Positions 13,501-26,900 of a stretch of DNA of 64,000 nt are shown here, one piece after another (positions within the stretch are counted from its first letter, which is position 1; every line of letters starts with the position of its first letter). The notes beneath the pieces are model-generated. The model made no database searches. It was not told the origin of the DNA and saw nothing but the letters and a program-made list of their open reading frames with translations. This DNA comes from Begonia masoniana (lineage: Eukaryota; Streptophyta; Magnoliopsida; Cucurbitales; Begoniaceae), in assembly GCA_022432975.1 (NCBI GenBank), contig CM039508.1, positions 52,249,436 to 52,313,435 on the forward strand, in the 5' to 3' direction. A program made the translations under genes and the position numbers.

Positions 13501-13788
13501 CAAACTGCAAGTTTAGAGAGAGAGAGAGAGAGAGCATGGAGCTCAATTTCAAACTCTGTGTCGCTTTCTTACTACCCAATCCTCCATCCATCTTCTCATC
13601 CTCCTCTCTCTCTCCTTTGCTTTCGTATTCCTTCGCAGTTTTCTAATTCTTCACGCCTCTTTCCCTTCTCAATTGCTCTCGATTTTGCTTGGATTCTCCA
13701 CATTTTCCGACGCACTTTTGTGCCTCGGATAAGAGCGGACGACTTTTCAATTGGATTTTGGGAGCTTTCTGATCGGATTAGGGCTGAG
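10588..13788. other. Intergenic region between MPA1 and the proline-rich gene
   Basis: About 3.2 kb. The first ~250 bases are probably the 3' UTR of the aminopeptidase gene. I see no reading frame resembling a known protein on either strand; the short open frames here lack homology and codon structure. It holds simple repeats (CT tract about 13324-13340, GA tract 13515-13534, the latter probably in the next gene's 5' leader) and an A/T-rich stretch near 12700-12735. No transposon ends were recognised. Confidence 0.6.
12897..12902. promoter_or_regulatory. G-box-like ACGT element
   Basis: CACGTG lies inside the near-palindrome gtgcacacgtgcac, upstream of the proline-rich gene. G-boxes bind plant bZIP and bHLH factors. 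It is about 890 bases from the proposed start codon, so its role is only suggestive. Confidence 0.25.
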
Positions 13789-15890
13789 ATGAGAGGCGTG
13801 GCTGCCGATTTGAGAGCTGCTAATAACGCCTTTGAGACTATAAACGCTGCTGCCAGTGCGATCGCTGCCTCCGAAAATCGTCTTCATCGAGATACGATTC
13901 AGGTCAGTTTATGAGCTTCAAATTTTCTTAGGAGAAGCGTCTAATCTGTTACATGTTTTATTTTCTTTATTTCGAATTGTTAGTTTTTGTGGGACGTTTA
14001 AACTTATTAGATCCACTGGTTTTACGAATTTTTACTTTGATATCATAACTTTCCCCCCCTTGTGTTTGTGGTTGGAATAACTTGTTTAGCTTTTGCATAT
14101 TAGTTTAGTTTTAGGCGGACTTGAGTCTTGTTACTTGCTGATTAGACACTTGCTTGTGTAAATCTCGGTTCTAATTACGAGAGTATTGAACTGAATTTTT
14201 CTTTGGAAACTAAATAAAGTGCCTCAAAATTTAAACTATATAACAGTTTTTGGAATCGTCTATGACCGTGTTTTCTGGAAAAAAAATTACTCTCGTAGTT
14301 GCAGGGTGAATCATAAGTTCTCTTTTGGATGGAGCAACTTATGTCATTTAAAAGTTGGGTGACTTTCCGTGGTCTGTAGTGAATTTTTCTTTTAGATGTG
14401 AAAAATTTCAACTGGTAATGATCCCAATTGATTGATATGGGGGTCTCAGATCGAAGATTTTCATTTCCGTCGTTATGAATAACTATTTGAAGAAACATAT
14501 ACAGCTCAAATATCTGGAAATGATACTCTGTGAGATAAACTACCACTTTTATGGTCTAGGTTGTCTTAAAACCTTTTGTTAATTGCAGAAAAGAAGATGG
14601 GGTGCCTGGTGGAGACTATATTGGTGCTTTGGATCTATGAAGAACAAAAAGCGAATTGGACATGGTGTTCTTCTTCAGGACACATCTAGCCTTGAAGCTA
14701 CTATGCCTTCAGCTGAAAATCCAACACAACCACATGCTATAATGCTTCCCTTCATTGCTCCCCCCTCTTCTCCTGCATCCTTCTTTCTGTCAGAACCTCC
14801 TTCTGCTGCACATTCTCCCACTGGTTTAGTGTCTTTCACTTCCATTTCTGCTAATATGTATTCCCCCGAGGGGCCTGCTTCGATTTTTGCCGTAGGCCCC
14901 TATGCTCATGAAAAACAGCTAGTCTCTCCACCCGTTTTCTCGGCCTTCACCACTGAACCATCTACCGCCCCGATCACTCCTCCTCCCGAGTCTGTTCACT
15001 TGACTACACCTTCCTCTCCTGAGGTGCCATTTGCGCAGTTGCTTGACTCAAAAATTCGGAATGGTGAATCTACACAGCAATATCCATTCCCGCACCATGA
15101 GTTTCAGTCTTATCAGTTTTACCCAGGAAGCCCAGTGAGTCTTCTTATATCACCTAGTTCAGGTATCTCCGGATCTGGACCCTCTTCTCCTTTCCCTGAT
15201 GGTGAGTTTGGTACTGGTTTTCCTCAGTTCACCACAACCGACCCACCAAAACTCTTAACCCTAGAGAAACTCTCCACTCGAGTTTGGGGATCGAGGCATG
15301 TTTCTGGTTCCTTAACCCCAGCAGTTAGAACATCTCCCTCTAAAGGAATATCCAATCCAGATTCAGTCTATGGCAGAGACAATGCTGGAATTGTCACGAA
15401 TGGTGGCAACAAAAATGGTGAAATTCCTGTTGTTCACAGAGTTTCATTTGAATTAGCTGCAGAAGAATTTGTATACATAGAAAAGAAGCCTTTGAAGTTG
15501 ACTAAAGCACATGTTAAAGAAAAACCGATGGGCAATCAGCAAGATGAAACTAGCAAAATAGCAAATGATTACACTGATCGTGCAGGTCTGGCATCACATG
15601 ATGTTCCAAAAGTGTCAAAAGTAGAATTAAAAGAGGCAAATGAGGAGCTTCTATATGTCACTCGAGTTTGTGTCAAAGAATTCAATTTCGACAATGCGGA
15701 TGGAGGAGCTTCTCTGGAGCCTGATATTAAGTCGGAATGGTGGATAAACGATAGGGTGGCTGGAAATGAAGGTAGCTCCACAGGGAATTGGTCTTTCTTC
15801 CCTATGATGCAAGCTAGCCCGCTCGAAAAGCCTCATCATGGGGAAATTCGACGTGCAGCATCTGTTAGTCCGAAGACAATACATGGTTAG
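13789..15890 (+). CDS. Proline/serine-rich plant protein (hydroxyproline-rich glycoprotein-like family)
   Basis: Two exons, 13789-13902 and 14589-15890, joined in phase 0 by a GT-AG intron, give 471 residues. The start is the ATG of MRGVAADLRAANN, chosen because the following N-A-A-A-(S/T)-A-I-A-ASE segment and the exon-2 opening KRRWGAWW match the conserved N-terminus of this family. Other conserved blocks are LPFIAPPSSPASF, FAVGPYAHE, PPVFSAFTTEPSTAP and TTPSSPEVPFAQLL. The family (Arabidopsis At5g52430, At4g25620 and At1g63720, from memory) is named for its proline content. I see no signal peptide or SPPPP extensin repeats, so it is probably not a cell-wall glycoprotein. Its molecular function is unknown. 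A GA tract at 13515-13534 lies in the probable leader. Confidence 0.85.
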
Positions 15891-16703
15891 ACAGAGAGTA
15901 AAAAAATCCAAAGTTGAAGACATGACTGACCCTGGAATGAAGGCGATTTTTATACTCAGGCCTCAGAGAGGGAAGTTGGTAGGTACAGTAAATTTACTTT
16001 GTTTTGTTTTGTCCTAGTTTAGCCAAAAATAGGAAATTAGTGAGGCTTAAATATGATGGTGTGGCTTCACTTTCACCCATCGCTTGTATTATAATAATAA
16101 TAATAATAATTAAGCAGCTAATGGGGAACCCAATTTCTTCTCTCTACCTTTTTTGTGCTTCATCTTCATAACAAGTTGTATTAATGTAATTTAAGTCGAG
16201 CCCTTTTTTTAAAATCAACTTCTTTTGAATTACATAATCTCTAAATTTAATGCGAACTGATTTCGTGGGTTCATACATTGAAACGTTATGGGACACCATG
16301 TTAGTTGAACTGATAGTAGTTTTCCACGCCCGTGAAACAAAAAGCTCATATTCATTTATTTCGAACAAAATTTTTAAGAGGGTTTACTTTATAAATGAGT
16401 AATGTTATGTTTATTTTTTTAATTTTACATGCATATTCTTTATCTTTTAAAGTGACGTTCATTGTAATCATTTTTAACTAATTACACCAATTAGTAAGTG
16501 TCACGTCAAGAAGTAAAAATACGAGCGAGAGTTTAGAGAGTAAAGTAGAGTTGTCAAAGAAATTATGTTAAGGTAAGTGAAAATATAAATTAACAAGTTA
16601 GCATATAATGTTTTAGAAAATATAAATTAATAAATTAACCTGCTCTCTCTCTCTCTCTGGAACCCCTTTTGGCTGGTGAATCTGTTCTGCTCTTGTACAA
16701 CTC
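15891..16703. other. Intergenic region before the L2 gene
   Basis: Short region with the 3' UTR of the proline-rich gene, an (ATA)n-type tract near 16090-16110 and A/T-rich sequence. A segment around 16400-16560 (with gagagtaaagtagag) resembles one arm of the inverted-repeat element at 43618-43834 but is too degraded to call. No gene is seen. Confidence 0.5.
16621..16629 (+). promoter_or_regulatory. TATA-like box of the L2 gene
   Basis: TATAAATTA lies 83 bases before the proposed ATG and is followed by a CT-rich tract (about 16643-16659) like plant Y-patch core promoter elements. Position and order fit a core promoter; there is no direct evidence of use. Confidence 0.4.
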
Positions 16704-18208
16704 ATGGCTCTGAGATCTGCGACGGGCTCTCGGGGGTTGAAGCAGCTATTCTCTAATGCTCGGAATCTAATCTCCATTCGTCCTATGAGTGAGCAGGTGA
16801 CGCAGCATCACGACAACCCTGAGTTCGGGTTCGGCTCCTCCCTCTTGGGCAAGTTTCTATATTTCTTCACTCCCCCCCCCATTTTCTCTATTTCCCCTGG
16901 GCTTTTCAGTTTCGATTTACTCATTCGCAAAACCCCTTTTTTTTTGTTTGGGTTTTCGAGTTCTGTGTTTTACTTGCTGAAAAGGTTGTTCGACGTGTTT
17001 CCGAGTCTTGATAATATGGACGAAGGTTATTTGTCATAGCTTAAATTTCTGGATAGAAAAAAGAAGGCCAGTTCTTATTTCTTTATGTTTCGGGTTTTCA
17101 TGGTTAAATCATTGGTATGTGTTTTTTTTTTGAATCGCAGATCTTAAGATATAACTGAGGCAAAGAATGTTGTGATCGGATTTATACTTCTTCAAGTGAC
17201 AAACAAGTTGACCATCGTAGTTGTTTCTAATCTCAAGTGCTAGAAGGGCAAATGATTCGAGGCTATGTAATACACTGTCAAACAGAAAAGATAAACTCAA
17301 TTCAACAAATTTTGTAATTAGGAAACTTGTTGATTTTTCATCCTCACACATATAATTACACTGTAGCTAAATGAAATTGTCTGACGAACCTCATTTTCTC
17401 GAACTTCTACTGGTCTGAGCCTATCTTCTTTGAAGACATAGCATTAAATCACAATGCTCTGTGGGATAATATGGACTTCCTCATTTCGAAGTCAGCTTAC
17501 ACTTCTAGGCATTTTTATGATTTTTGATTTGGTGCTTACCAATTTGACGGACATGCTGAAGTACTGAGATTTAATTTGTTTTTTTTTTTTTCTTTTCTTT
17601 CGTACTTCCTTCCCTTTATATGTTATATTGTACTCACTGCACAACTACTGGCAAAATGGTCATCTTTGCATTTGGCCTACCTCTCTGCAGACCAAACTGG
17701 CGGACCTCGTCAAACTTTGCGCGAAAGGATGATGAGTCATATTCTTTCAGTTGACATAAACTCGCTAATCGGCAGTTGCATGCCACTTGGTGCTATGCGG
17801 ATTGGAACCATGATCCACAACATTGAGTTGAGACCAGGCCAAGGTGGGAAGCTTGTCAGAGCGGCAGGAACTTGTGCCAAGATCTTAAAAGAGCCAACTT
17901 CCAAATATTGCTTGGTGAGGCTGCCTTCTGGTGTTCAAAAGTTGATCAACACCAGGTGCCGTGCTACCATTGGTCAGGTGTCGAACCCAACCCACGGTGC
18001 TCGGAAACTCAGAAAGGCCGGACAGAGCCGATGGTTGGGACGAAGACCAGTGGTTAGAGGAGTGGCCATGAATCCGGTAGATCATCCTCACGGCGGTGGA
18101 GAGGGTCGGAGCAAGAGTAGTGGTGGGTTTGGGAGGACATCTCAGACACCTTGGGGAAAGCCGTGCAAGTCTGGGTATAAGACTGGACCTCTCAAACGAA
18201 AGAAGTAA
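16704..18208 (+). CDS. rpl2: Mitochondrial ribosomal protein L2, nucleus-encoded C-terminal half
   Basis: Exons 16704-16848 and 17691-18208 join (split codon G|AC) into 220 residues. Residues 1 to about 48 ([16 protein letters not shown]...) are Arg/Ser-rich without acidic residues at the start, like a mitochondrial presequence. The rest is the C-terminal domain of bacterial-type L2, including [28 protein letters not shown] and [20 protein letters not shown], the segment that reaches the peptidyl-transferase centre. The N-terminal RNA-binding domain is absent. This matches the known split of mitochondrial rpl2 in many eudicots, where the 5' half stays in the mitochondrion and the 3' half moved to the nucleus (Arabidopsis At2g44065). 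The intron starts with GC (TTGG|GCAAGT), so it is a GC-AG intron. Without splicing the frame runs only to 17039. Confidence 0.93.
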
Positions 18209-18742
18209 ATCCTGGTAATTTTTTGTTTGAATTATGGAGGATTTTGATGTACTTTTCTTTGTTTATCCTAACCATCAATGTTACTGTGATGTTTTTGTCT
18301 GGCTTATGCTACCTTTCACAAAATGAGCATGTTTCTGCATCGTCTTTTTTCAAACTTCTGACTGGAAACTGAATCAAACTTCATGTTACATGAGTAGATC
18401 CTCTCTCTCTCTCTCTCTCTCTCTCTAGATTGATTAATATCTTTGTTCTATCCTGGCAGTGCCGAAATGTGGTTCTCCATAGTTTGTACTCTGCATGTGA
18501 AGATGGAATGGAGGAGAGGGTTTTAGGAAGAATGTGATGGGGAGAGTTAGTTATGAGGGAGGGATAACCAGATTTAGCCATTGGATGTTCTTGACAAGAA
18601 AAAATGAACAGGATTTTCATAAAATTACATCAAATGAGCTTCCTTAGATCACAAACTAATCAGTTACAGGCATTATCGATGGCATCGACTCATTCTTAAC
18701 TACACAGACCTCGATACATTATACAATACAGGGATTGCTGCT
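18209..18742. other. Convergent 3' regions of L2 and SPPL genes
   Basis: The two genes converge here, and the interval of about 530 bases must hold both 3' UTRs. It contains a CT microsatellite at 18400-18426. No further gene is seen. Confidence 0.6.
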
Positions 18743-21700
18743 TCATTCATTTTCTTCACTGTGGAGTTGGAAATGAGGGCATGCTCTTTCTGGCTCCCCT
18801 CTGCTCCATAGAGTACTAAGATCTCCCCTCTTCGCCCCCAACAACAATAATGTGCCTGAACAAATTCTCGCTCTCGGATCACGAAGCACGAGACAAACTA
18901 AAAATAATCAACAAAACTAAACTTACCGATAGTGAATGGAACGATGTAAAGAAGTGCCGGTTGGCCATGCCCGTCCATCAAGTTCAACGCCACGTATGTT
19001 ATCAAAAGGCCTGCCAATCATCCCTAAAATCTGTAAATTTTGATTTCTCGAGTAATAACGGCACACTACTTTCATTTTTCAAACTTGAATGGTGCCAACT
19101 TAATTAGTTTTTTACCTAAGCCATAAGCCAGCATTGCCCACAAGAAGTAGCCAGCTCTCAAACTCTTATTTGCCAGCCAATCATACCTGCCAGAATGCCG
19201 AACAGAATGTGAGAAGACATATATCCGTGGTTGTAATTTTCCGATTTCTATATCATCATTGTGATTCAACTTGGTTCAGAATCTAATGAAATGCTTGAAT
19301 TTCGTAATGAAAAGAAACATAAATCCAGTAAACGCAAAAAGGCATAAACCTGAGGGAAAATGCGACCACGAGACCAGGTAGGAGTATGTCCCCAAATCCA
19401 ATGATGCTGTAACCACCCCACGGGTCAAACAGGCGAGGAATCTTAAGCAGCATTGGAATGCCATCCTCTCCGCTCCTATCACCACGTGCCACCTGGCACG
19501 GTTACAAGGATATTTAGGTGAGGTAGAAGAGCATTAGAGGCATGATATGAAATCTTACCACAATCATCACGCTTTCGTGGAATAAACTCTTAGAAACAAA
19601 CACCCAAAAGATGTCGTACAAGAAGGCACATCCGAGGAGAACAGTCCCGACCTGATAAAAAACTCGCGAAGATGAAAATCTCAGACGAAGGAAACTTTTG
19701 AACTTTAATTGGTACCTTGAGATTCGGTATACGCACAATCTGAAGAACTGTGATAATTAATGCAATACCCTGATGGACATCAAATTGAAAGAATCACTCT
19801 CCAGTAGGCAATTTACTTTTAACCATGACTTCGAAAAAGATTTTATCCTCACCAATATATCTTGACCTATCCAGGCAAAGGAAACATTGCGATACACTGC
19901 CCAAGCGACGGCGAAGGTTATGCAAAACGGAGAAACGGCCAAAGTCAGGTACGACACAGCTCCGAGTAAGGGAACTTTCACGTATGATTCAGCACTACTT
20001 TTGAAACATCTGCAGAAGCATGCTTTGGTTAGTTCTCCAAAGAACTAACAAACCCACGGTAGATAAGGTTTTCTTATTCTACAGCTATCATTACAAGAAG
20101 ACTATTTACCGACTTACATAAGCAAAATGTCGAATTTCATAACAAAAAGACGAAAATTGATCATACCTTGACAACAAGGCAACCATGCAACTCTGCAAGC
20201 CCTGAAATCCAAGAAGCTAAAACTTTAGAATATCATTGAGAATCAATAAAATTTAGTAGCTGTGGAAATATCAAACAATACCTCGGCCCCACCAATGCAG
20301 AAAAGAACGACCAAAAGCTCGATGAACCAGTGGGACATCAGTTTGTAAAGCAGAATTAAAAAGCAAGATGCAAATACGACAAACATGACAGCTGCCATCG
20401 TACTGATATCAACAAAACCAGCACTGCCATTGGCAATCGGGAGATCATCAGGAGCGTCCTAGCGGAATATGAAAAAAAAAATTAAAAACTTAAACTAGGA
20501 ATAGAAATTTTCTATACTAGCCAAAGCTAAGACCTAACAAGCGAAGATTTTCTGGTGACCTTTAGTATCTTATCCAGTTCGATAGCGGCTTCTCTGGCAC
20601 TCCATGCAGACCAATAGGAAGCGCACAAAATGGTACCAACAGCCATCAGCCATAGAAATACTTCAGCTATGTCCACTGCTGGTCGCTTCGGAGAGTACAG
20701 CTGAACAGAAACTGCAGAGTGAAGAAATACAAAGACGGATAAACAAAAACTACTTAAAATGTCAAAAGATTAAATTAAAGTTTACTAATGATTACTCGAT
20801 GAATTAGACATAAGCATCCTCTCCAAGCTTGTGCCAGCATCTTGCGGGAGCATCACGGCAGGTATGTGAATATCGAGATCAGTTTCATCAGGCTCACAAA
20901 CCATCTTGTAAAGTTCTTCAGAGTAAACGATGAATTTTAGTATAAATCAGTACTCGAAGAAGATGTTCATCAATTAGCTTTTTGCTGATATTGTATGCAA
21001 TTTTAAAATATTATGTTTCTTCAAAGATTTCGATAATTTAAAATGAACAAAACAATACTGTTGACCACCTTTCTGATTATTAATAATGAGAATGGCTGAA
21101 GCACCAGCAGCTTGTGCTATATTAGCCTTGGTTGTGAATTTGCAGTGACCTCGGTCGACCATGATTACATCTCTGGTGAGCTGATAAATCAAATTGCAAA
21201 ATTATAATCTGAGAATCTTTATCCGTTTTCAAAGCATGATGTCAATCAAGTAGAAATCTGAAAGTGAAACCTTAATCTTTGGAGTACTACAACAATCTCG
21301 AGGACTTGAAAGACTGAGGCGCGTTTGGTTTGCGTTTTTCTCCTTCGAGACAATCGTAGTTCCGAATCTAGCACCCACCCCGACATATTCGCTGGCTTCT
21401 ACTCCGTCCACCCAAGTTTGAACTTTTACCTTCAATAAAGGACGCATCAAACATGGATAAGTGAAACGAACCAAGCAAACAAAACAGTTCAAAGCATCAC
21501 GAAATGATGCAGACAAAGCTTTTCATGACAATACTTGCTCAACTTTCGTAAAGGCCGCCACAGAACTAATTGGGGTCATAAAACTTTGAAATAGAAAGTA
21601 CATGACCTTCTAAGATCTACCTAAATATCCATCCTCAAAATGTTAGCACAAAGAGAAAATGAAGTAGAAACGTGAAGGTAAAGCAGCCAAATGAGAAAGT

Positions 21701-22350
21701 AGACAGCCTTTCCTCTTCAGAATTTTCCAAAACCAGACAATGATGGATAATATTTCACACTACGCATTCTCAATCTCAAATCAAACTGGACGAGATATTA
21801 CAATTATGTAACGAAGAAAGAAAACCACTCAAAAGACAAAGAAACTTCCATAATGTTTAAAAGTACGAAAAGAATGGAAGATCTAAAATTTTGAGCCATG
21901 AAGCTACACAGTATGAATCTGCATTGCTAAACCATAAAATCAAACCTAACATTTCAAGAGCAAATCACAAGAATTTAGATGATATGCAATTAGAGTGAAC
22001 TGGAACTGGAAATTTCTGGATAAAGAGCAAAAATATCAGATAATCGTGGCTCCCCATTATTTTCAAAACTAAAAGACGGATGGAGAATAGACCCGTAAGC
22101 AGTAACCAAATAGGAAAGATAATGAAAAAGTAAACAACACCCAGTAGGTAAATCAAACAAGTCGGAAATGGGTCGAAAAGAAAAGCATGATTAGATTTAC
22201 CAGAATGAAGTCGTTCTCACAGCCAGGTTTTTTGGGAGCTAAATCATCGTCGTGGACGATATCCCCAGATATTACACAGCAAGGATAACAAAGCAGAAGA
22301 ATCAGAAGCGACGAGGCAAATCCACCAAAGCACAACCTCTTGCAATCCAT
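18743..22350 (-). CDS. SPPL: Signal peptide peptidase-like aspartyl protease with PA domain
   Basis: Intramembrane GxGD protease of the plant SPPL2-5 type, expected in endomembranes. Fourteen exons from high to low coordinate: 22350-22201, 21429-21271, 21180-21069, 20915-20796, 20711-20560, 20458-20282, 20201-20167, 20009-19853, 19769-19716, 19651-19559, 19492-19350, 19186-19116, 19010-18927, 18855-18743. They join into 539 residues without a break. A signal peptide (about 1-29) is followed by a lumenal protease-associated domain (to about 190), then about nine membrane segments. The catalytic motifs are intact: YD at 384-385, GFGD with Asp438, and PAL at 492-494. The first ATG was chosen because the hydrophobic signal follows directly. 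A GA tract lies just upstream at 22432-22458. By recalled synteny the closest Arabidopsis gene may be At1g63690 (SPPL2); the paralogue number is not certain. Confidence 0.93.
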
Positions 22351-22431
22351 GGATTCCTTAACTTCTCATCCAAAATTAAAATCCCTTCTGGGTCTCCTTC
22401 CTCTGCATCCGAAAGCTCAGTAGTAGCCTTC

Positions 22432-22458
<27 letters not shown>
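22432..22458. repeat. (GA)n microsatellite upstream of SPPL
   Basis: About 27 bases of GA repeat, CT on the coding strand of the SPPL gene, 82 bases before its ATG. This is probably in the 5' leader or core promoter. Confidence 0.85.
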
Positions 22459-22462
<4 letters not shown>

Positions 22463-23911
22463 CTTTGCACAAGTTGGCTAGCTTAACTAAGCTTAGCTAT
22501 GCATCGTACTCGTACAAAAGGACAACAGTTAATTGAAAATAAATAAACTGATAAAATACTGATTAATAAAAGAAAGAGCTTTGGTTGGATTATGCAGACA
22601 GGGATTCAACAGAGATAGTAGCAGAGACTTGGACGTATACCAGTCGTTCTTTCCCTGATCTGGACAGCAAACGACGTCGTGTCATGACTTTTTCTTTGAT
22701 TTGATTATTAATCAATCAGTTTGACTGGATCTGTAATGATTCTTTTATATTCTAGATTTTTATAAATGGGAGAAAATTTGGGCATTAAATGTTAGGAGAG
22801 TACTAGGCCTAGGCCAATGTGTTCTTGGTTGGGTCGACCAACCATGTGATTTTCAGTCGCTCCAATTCACAACATTAAATTTATGCCATTCCTATTTCCT
22901 TGCTCTTATTTCGCTGAATTTCAGATATTGGTCATAAAATAATACTTTAAATAAAACTTGCTCCTTTAAGTGTCTAATTCTCCCTCTTAAGTTGACGCTT
23001 ATGTCGAAGTAAACTATATATACTTGAAAGGATAATATTAAGCACTTAGAATAAGATATTTATTGCACAAAGTAGTAATGATCATTACGTTATAAGGTAA
23101 ACTTATCATTACGTATAATACGAGCCAGACCACAATAGCATTTGGGTGGGCCACGAAAGAATAGACTTCTTTTTCAAAACAAAAACCATCAAGATGATAA
23201 TGACAAGAAAGCAACGCAGCGTAGTAGCCTATCTTGTGCATTGACTTTAGTTGACTGCTTAACTCATGAATCTAATCTAACATCAAGCAAACAATAAGTA
23301 GCATGACGAATGAGAGTCGGTCTGACCCAACTCGACCAAGTTAAATGTGATGGCTTTGAGATGGACCAAAATCTGGGCCCGACTCTCAGATAGGGTGGGT
23401 CTGATGTCAGGTGCAGTGGCCTTGGACTCTCAGGCCAACTTTTGGACCACCCCACTTTTTTAACAAATGACTCTAATGCAAAAATTTGCTAAAATAGTTT
23501 GAAAAACCAATCGGCGGACTGGCCTCGAAGCTCAATGGGAAAACAAGTTTAGGCCAGCCATCATACTCAATAAAAATTATTTTCAGGCCCGGCTAACACG
23601 GCTTCCCCCAAACCGTGGGCCGTTTGCTGACCTTGAAGTCCTTCTTCCATTGCTTGGAGAGAGAGAACAATATTACATAATTGTCATCAAAATTTGAAGC
23701 AGATTAATTTATAAAAACAATTTAGCACATTTCATAAAATAGGGTCTGAACAATTCAAGTGATTAGAGGCAAGAGTCTTTTATTAATGGTAATATATTTT
23801 GGGAAATAAACTAAATCAGACCAAATACTTTGGGTAGGAAAACTTGACCATAAGAATAGGCGTTCCCATCAACAAAATGGGTGAGTAGTAAAATTTAAGC
23901 TTCTTTCTGCT
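22459..23911. other. Intergenic region between SPPL and tyrosyl-tRNA synthetase
   Basis: Contains the SPPL promoter (nearest 22350), then A/T-rich sequence and, at about 23290-23640, a G/C-richer stretch with repeated 'ggcc/gggcc' words that may be an old transposon relic. I found no defined ends or coding potential. Confidence 0.45.
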
Positions 23912-26900
23912 TCACCGGGTAACTCTGTATGCCTGCAGAACCAGACAACATGACTCAGCTTCTTTGATCCAACACAATTACTCTCATCTCTGTCTATCTT
24001 ATCTCTCCCAATCAAATGAGGTAGGCTGACTGAGACATACCTTGACTCTCTTTAATAAATCCTTTGCATTGCTATCATTTTTGAAGTGCTCTCGTACAGG
24101 CTGCAAAGAGAAGGGTATATATTAGTTTTCCAATAATAAACTTGATGAAACGATTGCTGTCTTAACCACAGGACTTCAAAAATTCTCTTCTAAGTTCCAT
24201 TTTTTTACTCTAGTTCTTTACATTAAATGCACATATGCTAATGAGAAACACATGGGATTACCAACTACCACGATAAGGAACAAAAGAAGGTCGGGGAGTT
24301 TCACATTTCAAAGCACTTATGATACAGTCTCTGGCTAATAAGCCACATAGGCCAATACATGAGGTGCTTTGATTATGAAGTCTCAATGTAGTGGATTCAG
24401 AGTCTTTGCAGGTATAGTCACAAGTTTTTCAACTTCAAAAAGTGCGATTCTACAAATTTACAACCATGAAAGAAACCATGATTCTAGAATTTTGACAAAC
24501 TTCGTATTCCAAACAATCACAACTGTAAAAAAGATAAAAATAGTTGTTTCCTATGGTAAAGTCAGATCAAGAAATGAGGACCCGTAGTAGAGAGAGAGAA
24601 ATCAACCTCTAGGATTTTATTTATTGACTTTGATAAAGCTGGTTTCAGGTCACCTGGATGTACATTTCCACTTCCATAGTCGGCAGCCAATTCTTCAAAG
24701 CTTTTGAAGGTCCTGCATAGACAATTTGACAACTATGATTATTCTTTCTGACTTTTCAGAGAAGAGGAAGGTTGTTGGAGGAGAGAAATAACGGGATCCA
24801 GAGTATGGAGACTACCAGTTCAACTAATTAATAAAAAGGTCTCCAGAAAACTTACTTGTTACCACCATTATTTGCATTGCGCTCCACTGTGAACTCCTTA
24901 AACCAAGGGAAAACAAGATAATTTATGTACTCCATACATGGATTCCCTTCCACAATCTGTGGAGGGCAGAATGCTTTCTTTATCTTCAAATTCACTTCAG
25001 CCTGGGATATGCAAATAAATTTGTCAAATATAAATTAAACAATCAAATTTTAATCAATTGTTTTTACTATGAGAAACAAGCTTAAGGTAAATGTTGTTGC
25101 AAGACAGTTTAGCCTGCACCAGATCTATATAACAATACATTTCAAAGAAACAGTTCAAACGCCAACCCCCTAACAAAATATCTATTTCTCCGAGAAAAAG
25201 CTACCTCATCATCTTCCATAAAAATAGAGGACGATGGATCGCTTTTAGACATTTTCTCCTGTCCTTGCTGTAATCCCGGTAGCATGTCTGTATATCACCA
25301 CAACCATCCGATTAGGTACATTTTTACCATCAGTATGACCATCATGTACATAGAAATCCTAGCCTGGTATATAAAGATAGAATAATTCAAAAGCATACGA
25401 TGTGACAAGATGATTGGTTTATTCTTCCTCTTAATGTCATCGCAATACTCTCTAGCAAGGACATTCACTTTCCGCTGATCCATTCCAAGTTGGCAAATAT
25501 CAGCCTATTATAGGTGAGAAGAACCAAAATATAAATAATCAGATATTCTTAGTCAGACTCGAATCATGTCCAGGAAAAGACTAAACAAAAAAATCTGCGA
25601 ATTCAAAGAAACTCAATAACAAAAAGCATTGTATTATTAAAATTGAAACATTGTTAAGTAGACATGATGAACATAGTAGATAAGTTTTGCGTATAATGTG
25701 GTCTATACCCATTATAGTACATTTTATGATAATATCAAAAACCCCTAGAGTACATAATTAAACAAATAAATCCTTTTGGAAACAGATCATCCTTCACCCA
25801 GAAGACTGCTTTTTTGACAACCTAAGAAGTTATATTGAGTTAGAACCAAGAAAAAGCAGAAGCAAGCATATCAAAATTCAAATCTACTGCGCACATAAAT
25901 ACATGATTGCTGCAATAGCTAAAAGTATAATCATTCGTTAAAACTAAAATAAACCTTCAGAAAGAATATGTCAGCACATTGCATGCATGGATAGAGAATT
26001 TGCGCAGCTGTCAGCTCTTCCTGCTCACTTCGGCCCATGATTTGACTACACCTAGAGTTAATAGTGAACAAGAAAAATCCATAATTCCAGACCAGCCATA
26101 GGCTTCATTTACATAAACAAATGACTCTAAGAATACCTTATTATCCGTGGAAGTTTGTTCCTTCTAGCGATATCCATTACAAGGGGCCAGTACTCATGAG
26201 CTCGGGAGTTAATTTCTTTAGAAGACCACAAAAATTCAACTTTTCCTCCTTCCATATCCATTCCTACAGCCTTCCAGATTTCAATCAAGTAGCGTCCAAC
26301 AGTTTCAATTTTTTTCAGATCACCCCCCATTTTGTTATTTAGCTGAGCAAACCAATCTGCAATCCATATTTTCACTCTGCAACCAGCTGAAGTCAGCTTG
26401 TTTACACTTATTGTCTTCAGAACTCCCTGAAAGAAAGAACAGAGACTACCCATTCTAAAAAGAAATACTAAAGGAAGTACGATGCTCAGTTTCAGAGGCC
26501 GACGACAATAAATATTAGGAACAAACTAAGAATCCAGATGAATGGAATTAATTTTACAGGCAATGAATTTTTCTCTATCATGTCCTCCATTAAACCAAGA
26601 AACTATCGCGGCTAAAAGAAAAGATTGGAGCAGGAGCTGAATATATTTTTCCAAATCAGCTTATAGGAGGCCACGAAAAACAAATTATTCACCAGCTTCA
26701 TAACCGGTAAGCTTTAAACACTTTGTTGAAATATTTACCTGAGCAATGTGCATGCGACCCGAGGGCTCAAATCCATCGTAGCAAACCGGTTCTGGCTTCT
26801 TTTCCAGCAAGTTCCGAAGCTCGTCCTCTTGAATACACTCTTCCCCGACGCTCCTCACGATCTGATACCTCTCCTCTAAGCTCATTCTGCAGTAAATCAT

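Noticed and set aside
16704..17039. Stand-alone 111-residue protein
   Set aside because: It is exon 1 of the L2 gene read through its GC-AG intron; homology stops at the splice site.
23290..23640. hAT-like transposon
   Set aside because: There are repeated ggcc words but no terminal inverted repeats, target duplication or transposase.
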